Source: Zoogloea sp. (GTDB lineage Bacteria > Pseudomonadota > Gammaproteobacteria > Burkholderiales > Rhodocyclaceae). Taken from it: a stretch of 50,513 bases of DNA. The notes beneath the pieces are model-generated. The model had not been told where the DNA came from and did no database searches. It saw only the letters and a program-made list of their open reading frames with translations. The stretch's first letter is position 1. Every line of letters starts with the position of its first letter. Where the stretch lies: the NCBI RefSeq assembly GCF_030157465.1, contig NZ_JAOAUU010000090.1, positions 1 to 50,513 on the forward strand, in the 5' to 3' direction. Shown here in pieces: positions 27,760 through 35,033 of the stretch. A program made the translations under genes and the position numbers.

Positions 27760-28593
27760 ATGAAATCCGGGCAACAAATTGAACAAATAGAAACAGAACT
27801 CCAGGAACTTCTGCAGAGTGTGATGCAGGCTCCCTTAAGTCCGCTCACACACACCCTGCAGAGTCTTCAGAGTCATTTGGATGAAGTCGAAGACTTGGTC
27901 AAGGAAATCAAGAACGAAGATTTAATAGCGCTCTCTTTAAACTCACAGGACACCGAGAAACAGATCAAATCTCTTAAGTCAAGCATAGAGGGCACCCCCA
28001 GAGACATTCAGGAAGCGCTGCACCCCCTGTTGCAGCAGGAACTGAAATCACTGGAGCAGTCATACCAGGCGAACATCGATCAACTTCAATCAGACCTGAA
28101 AACAAGCGCAGTGGAAAACGATCGCCAGCTGCTCCAGAGCCTGGCAGAGAGAATTTCAGCCGTTTCTACGTCAGTCGAGGAACTCCAAGCTGCACTGGCG
28201 ACACAGTCCCAGCAGGCCTCATCGTTTCTGGACCAGGCTGCACAAACTTTGACAATTCGTATTTCCGAACAGTCGGCTTCGATCTCAAGGCTGCAAGCCA
28301 CGCTCGAAAAGCAAGCCGAGCAGGCCGCATTAGTATTGGAGAAAGGGACACGAGAGCTGGTGGTAGAGATTTCTGCCTTGGCAGAACAGGTTGCTCAACA
28401 ACAGACCGTGCTGACAGTGCAGTCAGAACAGATGAGCCGGCTCCAGCAACAACAGTCCTCAGCACAGGTCAAGTTCGCCGAGCAAGCTCAGCGACTCCTG
28501 CAGCCTATGCGGCGATGGCTGACTACCGCCGCTGTAGTAGCCGGTTTGGGATTGCTTGGCACAATGGCGTTGGTGGCACATCAGTTTTATTAA
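27760..28593 (+). CDS. Coiled-coil protein with C-terminal membrane anchor
   Basis: The 277-residue product is almost entirely heptad-like, rich in Gln, Glu, Leu and Ser (QIEQIETELQELLQSVMQA, SISRLQATLEKQAEQA), and ends in one membrane segment (TTAAVVAGLGLLGTMALVA, residues ~251-269) with a short tail. It is a tail-anchored coiled-coil protein, cytoplasmic side out. It begins 20 bases after the second GTPase and is the last gene of the module. A role as membrane tether or adaptor for the two GTPases is inference. Confidence 0.75.
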   Translation: MKSGQQIEQIETELQELLQSVMQAPLSPLTHTLQSLQSHLDEVEDLVKEIKNEDLIALSLNSQDTEKQIKSLKSSIEGTPRDIQEALHPLLQQELKSLEQSYQANIDQLQSDLKTSAVENDRQLLQSLAERISAVSTSVEELQAALATQSQQASSFLDQAAQTLTIRISEQSASISRLQATLEKQAEQAALVLEKGTRELVVEISALAEQVAQQQTVLTVQSEQMSRLQQQQSSAQVKFAEQAQRLLQPMRRWLTTAAVVAGLGLLGTMALVAHQFY

Positions 28594-28690
28594 CTACGAG
28601 TGGGCTCGTCCTTGTCTCATCGTGTCAAATTCTGGTGGCTCCCCCGATATATCGGCCCTGATGGCTTTTGGGGGCTTGGTCTGGAGCTAG

Positions 28691-30014
28691 CAGGCCGATG
28701 CAAAACGCCGAGAAACCCCGCCAGCCGTAGCCTTCGCTATTTGATTTCTCATGACTTCATTCCCGGAATTGGTTTCCCATTCCCGTTTTGATGCCCATCG
28801 AATGAGCAGGAGAATGGGCTTTCGCCCAATTCCGGGTGCCGCTTCATGCCGCACTCCCCGCGCTCTGCAATTTCGCAATTCGCAGCAGGTTGTACGCCGC
28901 CGCCGACAGATAGGCGGCGATCTGGGTTCGGGTTTGGCCGATGAAGCGGGTCTTTCTCATTCCACCCACCGTCTTCAGCCAGCCGAAGATCTCCTCGATC
29001 CGCTTGCGTTTTCGCTGGCTGACCTTGTAGCCCGCGGTGCGGGTCGTGCGCCCGTCGAGCCCCGGTGTCTTGCGCCCGTCGATTCGGGCGATATGTGGCT
29101 TGATCTTGTGCTCCCGCAGGTGCTGGACGAAGTCCTTCACGTGATAGCCCTTGTCGGCACCCAGGGTCTTCGGGTGTATCTTCCGCCGCCGCGCACGAGT
29201 GAGCAGTTGCCGCGCCGCTTGATGCTCGGCCAGGGTGGCGTCGGTGATCAGCAGATCCACGCACAGGCCGCTCCGGTTCTCCATGAGGGCATGGCCGCCG
29301 TAGCTGAGTCTGGCCGGCTGGCCGTTGCCCTTGCGCATAAGCTTTGCGTCGGGATCGGTGGTGCTCCGGTGGGTGGCGTTCGAAAGCTTCTCACCCTTGA
29401 AATCGACCATTCCGGTGCCGTCCCCGGGCTTGGGCGGTTCTTTATCGTCCTTGCGCTTGAAGCTCTTGAAAGAGGCCCAGGCGTCGATCAAGGTGCCGTC
29501 GACGGTGAAGTGATCGGAGGAGAGCAACTTGTCCTTGCGGGTCAGACGCACCACCTCGTCGAAGAAGCGCCGGGCGATGTCGGTTTCCACCAGACGCTCG
29601 CGCAGGCGACTGAAGTTCGATTGATCGAGCCCACCCGATTCCAGGTCCAGATCGAGAAACCAGCGGAACAGCAGGTTGTAATCGAGCTGCTCGCAGAACA
29701 ACCGGTCGGAGCGCACCGAGTAAAAGGCGATCAGCAATTGGGCCTTGAGCAGGCGCTCCGGCGGAATCGAAGGGCGGCCCGTCCTGGCGTAAAGGCCGTC
29801 GAGTTCCGCAGAAATGGCCGACAGCGCCGAGTCGGCCAGTTTCTTCACCGGTCGGAGCGGATGATCGGCCGGAATCCGGGATTCGACCGAGAAGTAGTGG
29901 AACATCGAGGACTGAGGATCGACTTCGCCGCGCATCGTTGCTGTGCCTGGGGTTCGGGGGTGCGGCTAGGACAGGCGGGTGGCCGAATCGTTCACTGGGT
30001 TTTGCATCGGCCTG
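28691..30014 (-). mobile_element. Complete IS5-family insertion sequence with CTAG target duplication
   Basis: The ends are perfect 16-bp inverted repeats: CAGGCCGATGCAAAAC (28691-28706) and GTTTTGCATCGGCCTG (29999-30014). Directly outside, CTAG occurs on both sides (28687-28690 and 30015-30018), a YTAR-type 4-bp target duplication as made by IS5-group elements. The element is 1324 bases with one transposase gene on the minus strand. It separates the GTPase module from the integrase gene. Intact ends and gene suggest a recent insertion. Confidence 0.92.
28844..29935 (-). CDS. IS5-family DDE transposase
   Basis: The 363-residue transposase has an N-terminal DUF772-type domain (SMFHYFSVESRIPADHPLRP, then PSIPPERLLKAQLL) and a DDE core: D in FTVDGTLIDAW, D in LGADKGYHVKDF, and E in RIEEIFGWLKTVGGMRKTR. 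All three catalytic residues are in place, so the enzyme is probably active. The start ATG 29935 gives MRGEVDPQSS. It fills the IS element, leaving about 80 bases at the right end and 150 at the left end. Confidence 0.95.
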   Translation of the reverse strand: MRGEVDPQSSMFHYFSVESRIPADHPLRPVKKLADSALSAISAELDGLYARTGRPSIPPERLLKAQLLIAFYSVRSDRLFCEQLDYNLLFRWFLDLDLESGGLDQSNFSRLRERLVETDIARRFFDEVVRLTRKDKLLSSDHFTVDGTLIDAWASFKSFKRKDDKEPPKPGDGTGMVDFKGEKLSNATHRSTTDPDAKLMRKGNGQPARLSYGGHALMENRSGLCVDLLITDATLAEHQAARQLLTRARRRKIHPKTLGADKGYHVKDFVQHLREHKIKPHIARIDGRKTPGLDGRTTRTAGYKVSQRKRKRIEEIFGWLKTVGGMRKTRFIGQTRTQIAAYLSAAAYNLLRIAKLQSAGSAA

Positions 30015-30191
30015 CTAGGATTCTTGTTCCGGGCTGCTGAGGGCTGCAGCGCAATCCTTATTGGAACACCTTAATCCGGGCTCAGAACCATGGTCCGTCT
30101 TGCCATCGTCCACCGAAAGGCACTAAACATTGCTCAAGACGGGGCTGCACTGAAAGGTTCCCCGCTAAGATGTTCAACGGAGATGGTCAGC

Positions 30192-31310
30192 ATGTTTTCT
30201 TATTTGCCAGAAAATACGCATGCAATTAAGCGTCAAGAGCCTACTGAACCAGACCAGCACGCGTCTGAAGACCTCTTCGACTCCCTGGACTTCTGGCTCA
30301 AGACGCCGCACATCGCTTACACATCCTGGTTAAGTCGGCAAACCTACGCAGCTTCGACCAAGACGGTTTACATCGCCATGTTTACGCGCTTTTGCGAATG
30401 GCTGGGCGAGCAGGGTAAACGTCTTGACCGCTGCGAAAAGGATGACCTTTGCCGGTTTCTCGATACCGCCAATCCCAATCTGCCTGAAAGCCGACGCCGC
30501 CCTCAAACAGGGCTTCAGCGCCAGCAGTACGTTCGCCAGCTTGAACGAGTCTTCGTGCACCTCAATGCTTTGGGTCTACGAGGACAGAACCCTGGCCGCC
30601 AAGCGGCATACGACAAAGTTGGGCAGGGCCAAGATAAGCCGACACGTTTTCTTTCGAGGGAAGAGCGAGACGCCGTAATCCGGACAATTGAACAATCCTT
30701 GACGCGCCTGGAGCTTGAAGATCCTGATTTAGTGCCCTGGACGGATTTTCGGGATCTGGCGCTGGTGTCGCTCTTGCTGGGAGCAGGTTTGAAAGTTTCG
30801 CATATTGAACGGTTGACGATTAATTGCATAGATATGCATGAGGAGCGAATTGATCTTAGCTTGCCCCGCTACACTCACCGGGCCCGAATCATGGTTTTTG
30901 CCATGGCACCACTTCGAGCCTGGTTGTTAATTCAGGCCAAACGGCGCGGGGGAGAAGTGAGTGGGACGCATCCCGTTTTCGAGGGAGATCGGAGTGTCGG
31001 CTTTGGGCGAACTGCGAAGAGCTTGTTCATGCACGCCTCGTCCATCCATCGTCGTACCCAACGTTGCCTCGAAGCGGCTGGCGTGACGGGAGATCGGGCC
31101 TGTGCCCAGACTCTGCGCAACACCTATGCGGGTTTACTAATCGATGCAGGCGCCAGTGACGAGGAACTCGTCGACTTCATGGGTCTGAAAGCGTCGGTTA
31201 CGAGCACGCGATTGCGCCAAGCCTATGCGCAGAGCAAATCCCGTCATGAGCCAGTCGTTTCAACCCCGCACACGGCCCATCCAAATCTGAAAACCGATCA
31301 GCTGGTCTGA
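30192..31310 (+). CDS. Tyrosine recombinase-like integrase with atypical active site
   Basis: The 372-residue protein has the two-part build of phage-type integrases: an N-terminal SAM-like arm (TYAASTKTVYIAMFTRFCEWL) and a catalytic-type domain. In that domain, the usual first Arg position reads GLKVSHIERL (Lys instead of Arg), the HxLR box reads AQTLRNTYAG, and the GH box reads FMGLKASV; the final Tyr is in LRQAYAQ. Only one Arg and the Tyr are canonical, so activity is doubtful or the family is divergent. ATG 30192 has GGAG at nine bases; ATG 30183 is also possible. It probably marked the end of the island before the IS5 insertion. No tRNA is adjacent. Confidence 0.7.
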   Translation: MFSYLPENTHAIKRQEPTEPDQHASEDLFDSLDFWLKTPHIAYTSWLSRQTYAASTKTVYIAMFTRFCEWLGEQGKRLDRCEKDDLCRFLDTANPNLPESRRRPQTGLQRQQYVRQLERVFVHLNALGLRGQNPGRQAAYDKVGQGQDKPTRFLSREERDAVIRTIEQSLTRLELEDPDLVPWTDFRDLALVSLLLGAGLKVSHIERLTINCIDMHEERIDLSLPRYTHRARIMVFAMAPLRAWLLIQAKRRGGEVSGTHPVFEGDRSVGFGRTAKSLFMHASSIHRRTQRCLEAAGVTGDRACAQTLRNTYAGLLIDAGASDEELVDFMGLKASVTSTRLRQAYAQSKSRHEPVVSTPHTAHPNLKTDQLV

Positions 31311-31564
31311 ATCATCCCGGGTTGGTAAAGGCTTGAAACCCCCTGCATTGCTCTGCCACCCCTGGAGACCTCGCCGCGTGCAGACATTTGTGAGCATGCG
31401 CTTCGATCACGAGAGCATTGCGGTCACTGGCTCGCTCTCCCTGGTCAATTCAATACCAGCGCCAGCACTTCAGCATCAACGACTTCGGGAATCGCTGGGT
31501 GCCGGATCAACGTGCTTTAGATATGCCATTTCGGCTCAATTACCCAGTGTGCGGTGACTTGGCT

Positions 31565-32554
31565 TCAGTAACGTGCTGCGAGACGATAGGCCTCGTCGAT
31601 CACGCGCATGGCCGGGAGTTGATCCCAGATCAGTTCGTCATGCCAGCGCCCGCTGCGGATATGGGCGGCGAAGCCATCCAGTTGCCCGGCCATGGCTTGG
31701 TGCCATTCGCGGTCAGTGGTGGCGACCCGCAGCTCGTCGTGCCAGATGCCTTCGCGGTTCGCCTCCCAGATGCCTTGGCTGGTTTTCAGGATAAGGCGCT
31801 CAGACTTTATCGGCTTACCGGTTTTCGGATCGGGCTGTCCGGCCAGCCATGAGTCAAGCATGATCCAGCCTTTTTCGGCGCGTCCGGTCAGCCAGGCGCG
31901 TTCGTCGATTTCGTTGTCGCCGATGGGCTGTCCGTTCCGCCACAGCGAGGCTGATACGAGATCGAATGGGCCGAACATAAAATGCAGCAGATCCACAAGG
32001 TGGTAGCCGGCGTCGAGCAGTGCGCCGCCACCGGCTTGGTGACGCTTGTCGCGCCACGACTCAACACCGCCTGTGGTAGCCGTGAAGCCCAAGTGCATGT
32101 GGGCGTGAACTTCCCTAACTTCGATGCGCTCTGTTTCCAGCGTTTGCTTCAGTAGTCGGTAGCTCGGGTGATGGCGACGCTGAATAGCGGTCTGCACCGG
32201 ACATCCGGCCGCCCGCGCACGATCGAGCAGAGAAAGGGCTTCGTCGAAGCTTCGGCCAAGCGGCTTTTCCTTCAAGATGGGCAGGCCCAGGGCGAGCAGA
32301 GCGTCCCACGCCTCAGTGTAACGGTGGTGCGGCAAGGCCAGCACCAAGCCATCGAGCATGGCCGGGTCAAGGCTTTCTAGGCTCTCCAGTACCTGCATAC
32401 CGTTGCCGCTTTCAAGCACACGCTGGCGCGTTTCTGGACTGGGGTCTACGCCAGCCACAAAAACAATGTCTTCGCACAGGTCCGCAGCGTTCAGGTGTTC
32501 CAATCCCTGCTTGCCCAGACCAATCAAAGCCAGGCGCAATTTTTTCTTGCCCAT
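31565..32554 (-). CDS. Gfo/Idh/MocA-family NAD(P)-dependent oxidoreductase
   Basis: The family oxidises or reduces sugars, inositols and related compounds with NAD(P). The 329-residue product has the Rossmann motif LIGLGKQGLEHL, the conserved EKPLGRSFDEAL in the EKP position, and the C-terminal domain mark GGGALLDAGYHLVDLLHF. ATG 32554 overlaps the SDR stop as TGATG and is preferred to GTG 32566. It is the last gene of the TPR-SDR-Gfo operon. The substrate cannot be read from the sequence. Confidence 0.9.
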   Translation of the reverse strand: MGKKKLRLALIGLGKQGLEHLNAADLCEDIVFVAGVDPSPETRQRVLESGNGMQVLESLESLDPAMLDGLVLALPHHRYTEAWDALLALGLPILKEKPLGRSFDEALSLLDRARAAGCPVQTAIQRRHHPSYRLLKQTLETERIEVREVHAHMHLGFTATTGGVESWRDKRHQAGGGALLDAGYHLVDLLHFMFGPFDLVSASLWRNGQPIGDNEIDERAWLTGRAEKGWIMLDSWLAGQPDPKTGKPIKSERLILKTSQGIWEANREGIWHDELRVATTDREWHQAMAGQLDGFAAHIRSGRWHDELIWDQLPAMRVIDEAYRLAARY

Positions 32555-33315
32555 CAGTGCCCCCACATGCTGCCGGCGGTCATGTCTATGACGCTGCCGG
32601 TCAGGTAGCTGCAGTCCTCGCCAAGCAAAAAAGAAAGCATTCGCGCGATTTCATCCGGCGCACACAGCCGCTTCAGAAAGCTGCCGTCGGCAATCGCAGC
32701 GCGACGCTCCGCGCTCCAGTCGTGGGTCATACCGGTGAGGGTCGGACCGGGCAGAAGCAGGTTTACGCGGATATTGTCGGGTCCGAGGTTGCGCGCGCAG
32801 CTCACGGTAAGGCCGGTCAGGGCCGCCTTGCTCGCGGCATAACTCGGTTTGCGGGCTCCGACAATGCCGACGGGGGAGCCGACGTTGACGATGCTACCTT
32901 TGCCATTGGCCTTCATGCGCGGCGCGAGGAGGCGTATGAGGCGCATCGCTGGGGTCACATTGACGGCGAACGATAGGTCCCAATCTTCGTCGCTGAGCCT
33001 GTCGATCGTGTCGCCGACGGAAATGCCTGCCATGTTGACGAGGCCGGCAACTGGCGGCAAGGAGGTGAGAGCGCCCGCGACCCGGTCTGGCAGCCCGGAG
33101 TCGGCCAGGTCTGCAACGAGCGCGTGGAGGCCCGGGATCTCCTTGCTGAGCGGCTTCAGATTTTCGGCGCGGTCGATGCCCAGCACCTGCCAACCCTGCG
33201 CGGCGAGGTGGCGCGAGGTTGCGTAGCCCATGCCTCCTGCAGCGCCTGTCACGACGACGGTACGTTCGGTTTGCATCTGCATGGTGCTTCGCTCCAGAGA
33301 GTTCAGTTCGGTCAT
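32554..33315 (-). CDS. Short-chain dehydrogenase/reductase (SDR)
   Basis: The 253-residue product shows classical SDR marks: cofactor motif VVVTGAAGGMGYATS, the NMAG motif, the catalytic Ser in IVNVGSPVG and the YAASK motif. ATG 33315 overlaps the TPR-gene stop as ATGA; ATG 33282 (MQMQTERTVVV), close to the Rossmann strand and with GGAG upstream, is an alternative start. Its neighbour is another oxidoreductase, so the two may act on the same compound in turn. The substrate is unknown. Confidence 0.9.
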   Translation of the reverse strand: MTELNSLERSTMQMQTERTVVVTGAAGGMGYATSRHLAAQGWQVLGIDRAENLKPLSKEIPGLHALVADLADSGLPDRVAGALTSLPPVAGLVNMAGISVGDTIDRLSDEDWDLSFAVNVTPAMRLIRLLAPRMKANGKGSIVNVGSPVGIVGARKPSYAASKAALTGLTVSCARNLGPDNIRVNLLLPGPTLTGMTHDWSAERRAAIADGSFLKRLCAPDEIARMLSFLLGEDCSYLTGSVIDMTAGSMWGH

Positions 33316-34454
33316 ATAAAAAAGCAGGCTCGCCTGACCATAGTGGCATCGAAGGATTCGACCTCCTCACACAGCCAGGCAAAGCCGTTTTCGGCTGGCA
33401 GCGCAAGGCTGGCCCAAGTCCGGTCGAGGATCGATTCACCCGGAGGAGCAGGCAGCGCCTCCAGTGCCAACAGTTGGCATACGGCGGGAGGCGGGGCCAC
33501 GGGGAGCCCATCGAGCGTGGCGAGCAGGCGGTCGACCCAGGCCCTTTCGCAGGGCAGAGCCTGGCCCGGGAGGTCCAGCACGCCGAGCGCAGAATGCAGA
33601 CACTTGCGCGCAGCGCCGGTATTGCCCAGACGCTGCTCGCGCATGGCCCGGCCGACATGCAGGAAACCTGCAGCAACGGGCGTCAGGCGAGTTGGCAGGT
33701 AATCGCACAAGGTCAGCAGCACGTCCGGTGCGCTTTGTCGTCGGTCGTCAAGGAGCAAAAACTGAAGCCGAGCCAGGGCGTGCCAGACGCTATCCGCGTC
33801 TTTGGCATCGTGCGCCATGTGCAGGCTCGTCATCAGGAGCGATTCGGCGCGCAGCGCAGCGCCACTGCGCATCAGGGTACTGGCCAGGTAGTTCAATTGC
33901 CGTGGCTGTTGGCCACTGCCCGGCGGGAGCAGATGGTAGGCGGTGCTCATGCACGCGTGTGCCGCCTGGGGCTGTGCGGCCCGCAACATCAGCTCGCCGA
34001 GCGCGCCATAGGCCTGCACCAGGCCGAACAGGCGTTGCTCGTCACGGCTTTGCTGCAGTGAATGCAGCAGCCAGCAGCGGGCGTCCTGCCAGTGTCCGCT
34101 GCGCGTATAGACCTTGCCCAGGCCCAGCGCAATGTCGGCCGCGAGGGCTGCTTCGTCGGGCGCCTCTCCGAGGGTAGCCCAGGCTCGCGTGAAAGATGCA
34201 GCGGCTGCTGGGTAGTCACCTCGATAATAGTCAAGCCAGCCCTGCCAAGGCAGGCGCAGAGCTTCAGGCGCCTGGGCCAGGTGAGCGGGTTGGTCAGACA
34301 GCCTAAGTTCGGCCGACAGCCAAGCGGCCAGTTCTGGGTCGTCGCTGCCGTGCTCCGCGACCCAGCGTCTGGAATAGCTTTGTTCGCCATGAACGAGGCG
34401 CTGGAGGTGGCGATCCTGGCGGACAAGCGTGGCCCTGATTGTTGAAGTATCCAT
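33312..34454 (-). CDS. TPR-like helical repeat protein
   Basis: The 380-residue protein consists of repeated helix pairs of TPR type (GWLDYYRGDYPAAAASFTRA, GLGKVYTRSGHWQDARCWLL, AYGALGELMLRAAQPQAAHA), suggesting a protein-binding scaffold. ATG 34454 is preceded by CAGGAAACCAGG, a clear ribosome binding site; the frame remains open 90 codons upstream, but that part covers the divergent promoter region and looks non-coding. It heads the operon with the SDR and Gfo genes and is divergent from crn2. No helix-turn-helix is visible. The partner is unknown. Confidence 0.7.
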   Translation of the reverse strand: MDTSTIRATLVRQDRHLQRLVHGEQSYSRRWVAEHGSDDPELAAWLSAELRLSDQPAHLAQAPEALRLPWQGWLDYYRGDYPAAAASFTRAWATLGEAPDEAALAADIALGLGKVYTRSGHWQDARCWLLHSLQQSRDEQRLFGLVQAYGALGELMLRAAQPQAAHACMSTAYHLLPPGSGQQPRQLNYLASTLMRSGAALRAESLLMTSLHMAHDAKDADSVWHALARLQFLLLDDRRQSAPDVLLTLCDYLPTRLTPVAAGFLHVGRAMREQRLGNTGAARKCLHSALGVLDLPGQALPCERAWVDRLLATLDGLPVAPPPAVCQLLALEALPAPPGESILDRTWASLALPAENGFAWLCEEVESFDATMVRRACFFI

Positions 34455-34632
34455 CCTGGTTTCCTGCGAGGCTTTCATCGATTTAGTCGGTGCGGTTCCC
34501 CATGCCTCGGATACTGCAGTGTGCCAGTCCCGCCCAGAAGGGGCGGCCTTGCAAGCTTGCGAGGGAATTGGGTGCAGGCTAGTTTGGACATTATGCACAA
34601 CCAACTCATGCGACCAATCGAAAGAACTTTCC

Positions 34633-34986
34633 ATGCAACATGCTTCATCCAGCGCCCTGGCCTCGCCGATCTGGCTGTTGAACGCACCCATCATCACGGC
34701 TGACGGGCTGTTCCGCAGCCGCACGATTCCACTTCTGGAGGCGCAGCAACGCGTTCATGAGCACGGCTTCGAGAGCGCCATAGGGCATGCGCCGACCGCG
34801 GCCATCCTCTCTGAACTGCTAGGTATCGAGTGCCCAATGTGCAGGATCGAATTCGAGCAGGCGCCGGGCCAGCTTGCTCTCGTCTTCCGGCTTGCGCGGC
34901 GCATGGAAGAAGGCCGGGTGCTGCAAAGTCGGGCCGAAATCGAGGCGGTGGGTTTCTCCTTCCTGCTGCTCGTCCGTGAGTCATGA
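34633..34986 (+). CDS. crn2: Crn2-type ring nuclease (DUF1874, AcrIII-1/B116 family)
   Basis: The 117-residue product matches the DUF1874 family: IWLLNAPIITADG, ESAIGHAPTAAILSELLG with the catalytic-type His (H52), and RRMEEGRVL with acidic residues (E92/E93) in the active-site position. Viral members (AcrIII-1) and bacterial Crn2 rapidly cleave cyclic tetra-adenylate, shutting off type III CRISPR signalling. Its position next to a type III-B locus fits a host-owned Crn2. It is convergent with the Csx16-CARF gene (48 bases apart). The ribosome binding site before ATG 34633 is weak. The cOA ring size acted on is inferred from the family. Confidence 0.85.
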   Translation: MQHASSSALASPIWLLNAPIITADGLFRSRTIPLLEAQQRVHEHGFESAIGHAPTAAILSELLGIECPMCRIEFEQAPGQLALVFRLARRMEEGRVLQSRAEIEAVGFSFLLLVRES

Positions 34987-35033
34987 ACGTCTGGCTCTGA
35001 CGGGCGGCGGCGTGAATGCTCTGGCATATGCGT

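Noticed and set aside
28751-30040. 429-codon plus-strand frame across the IS5 element
   Set aside because: Runs through both inverted repeats and opposes an intact transposase gene.
30015-30191. Attachment site or tRNA next to the integrase
   Set aside because: No tRNA-like cloverleaf or paired direct repeat other than the IS5 CTAG was seen.
31396-31557. Short plus-strand frame after the integrase
   Set aside because: No ribosome binding site, no recognisable product; could be a gene remnant but cannot be supported.
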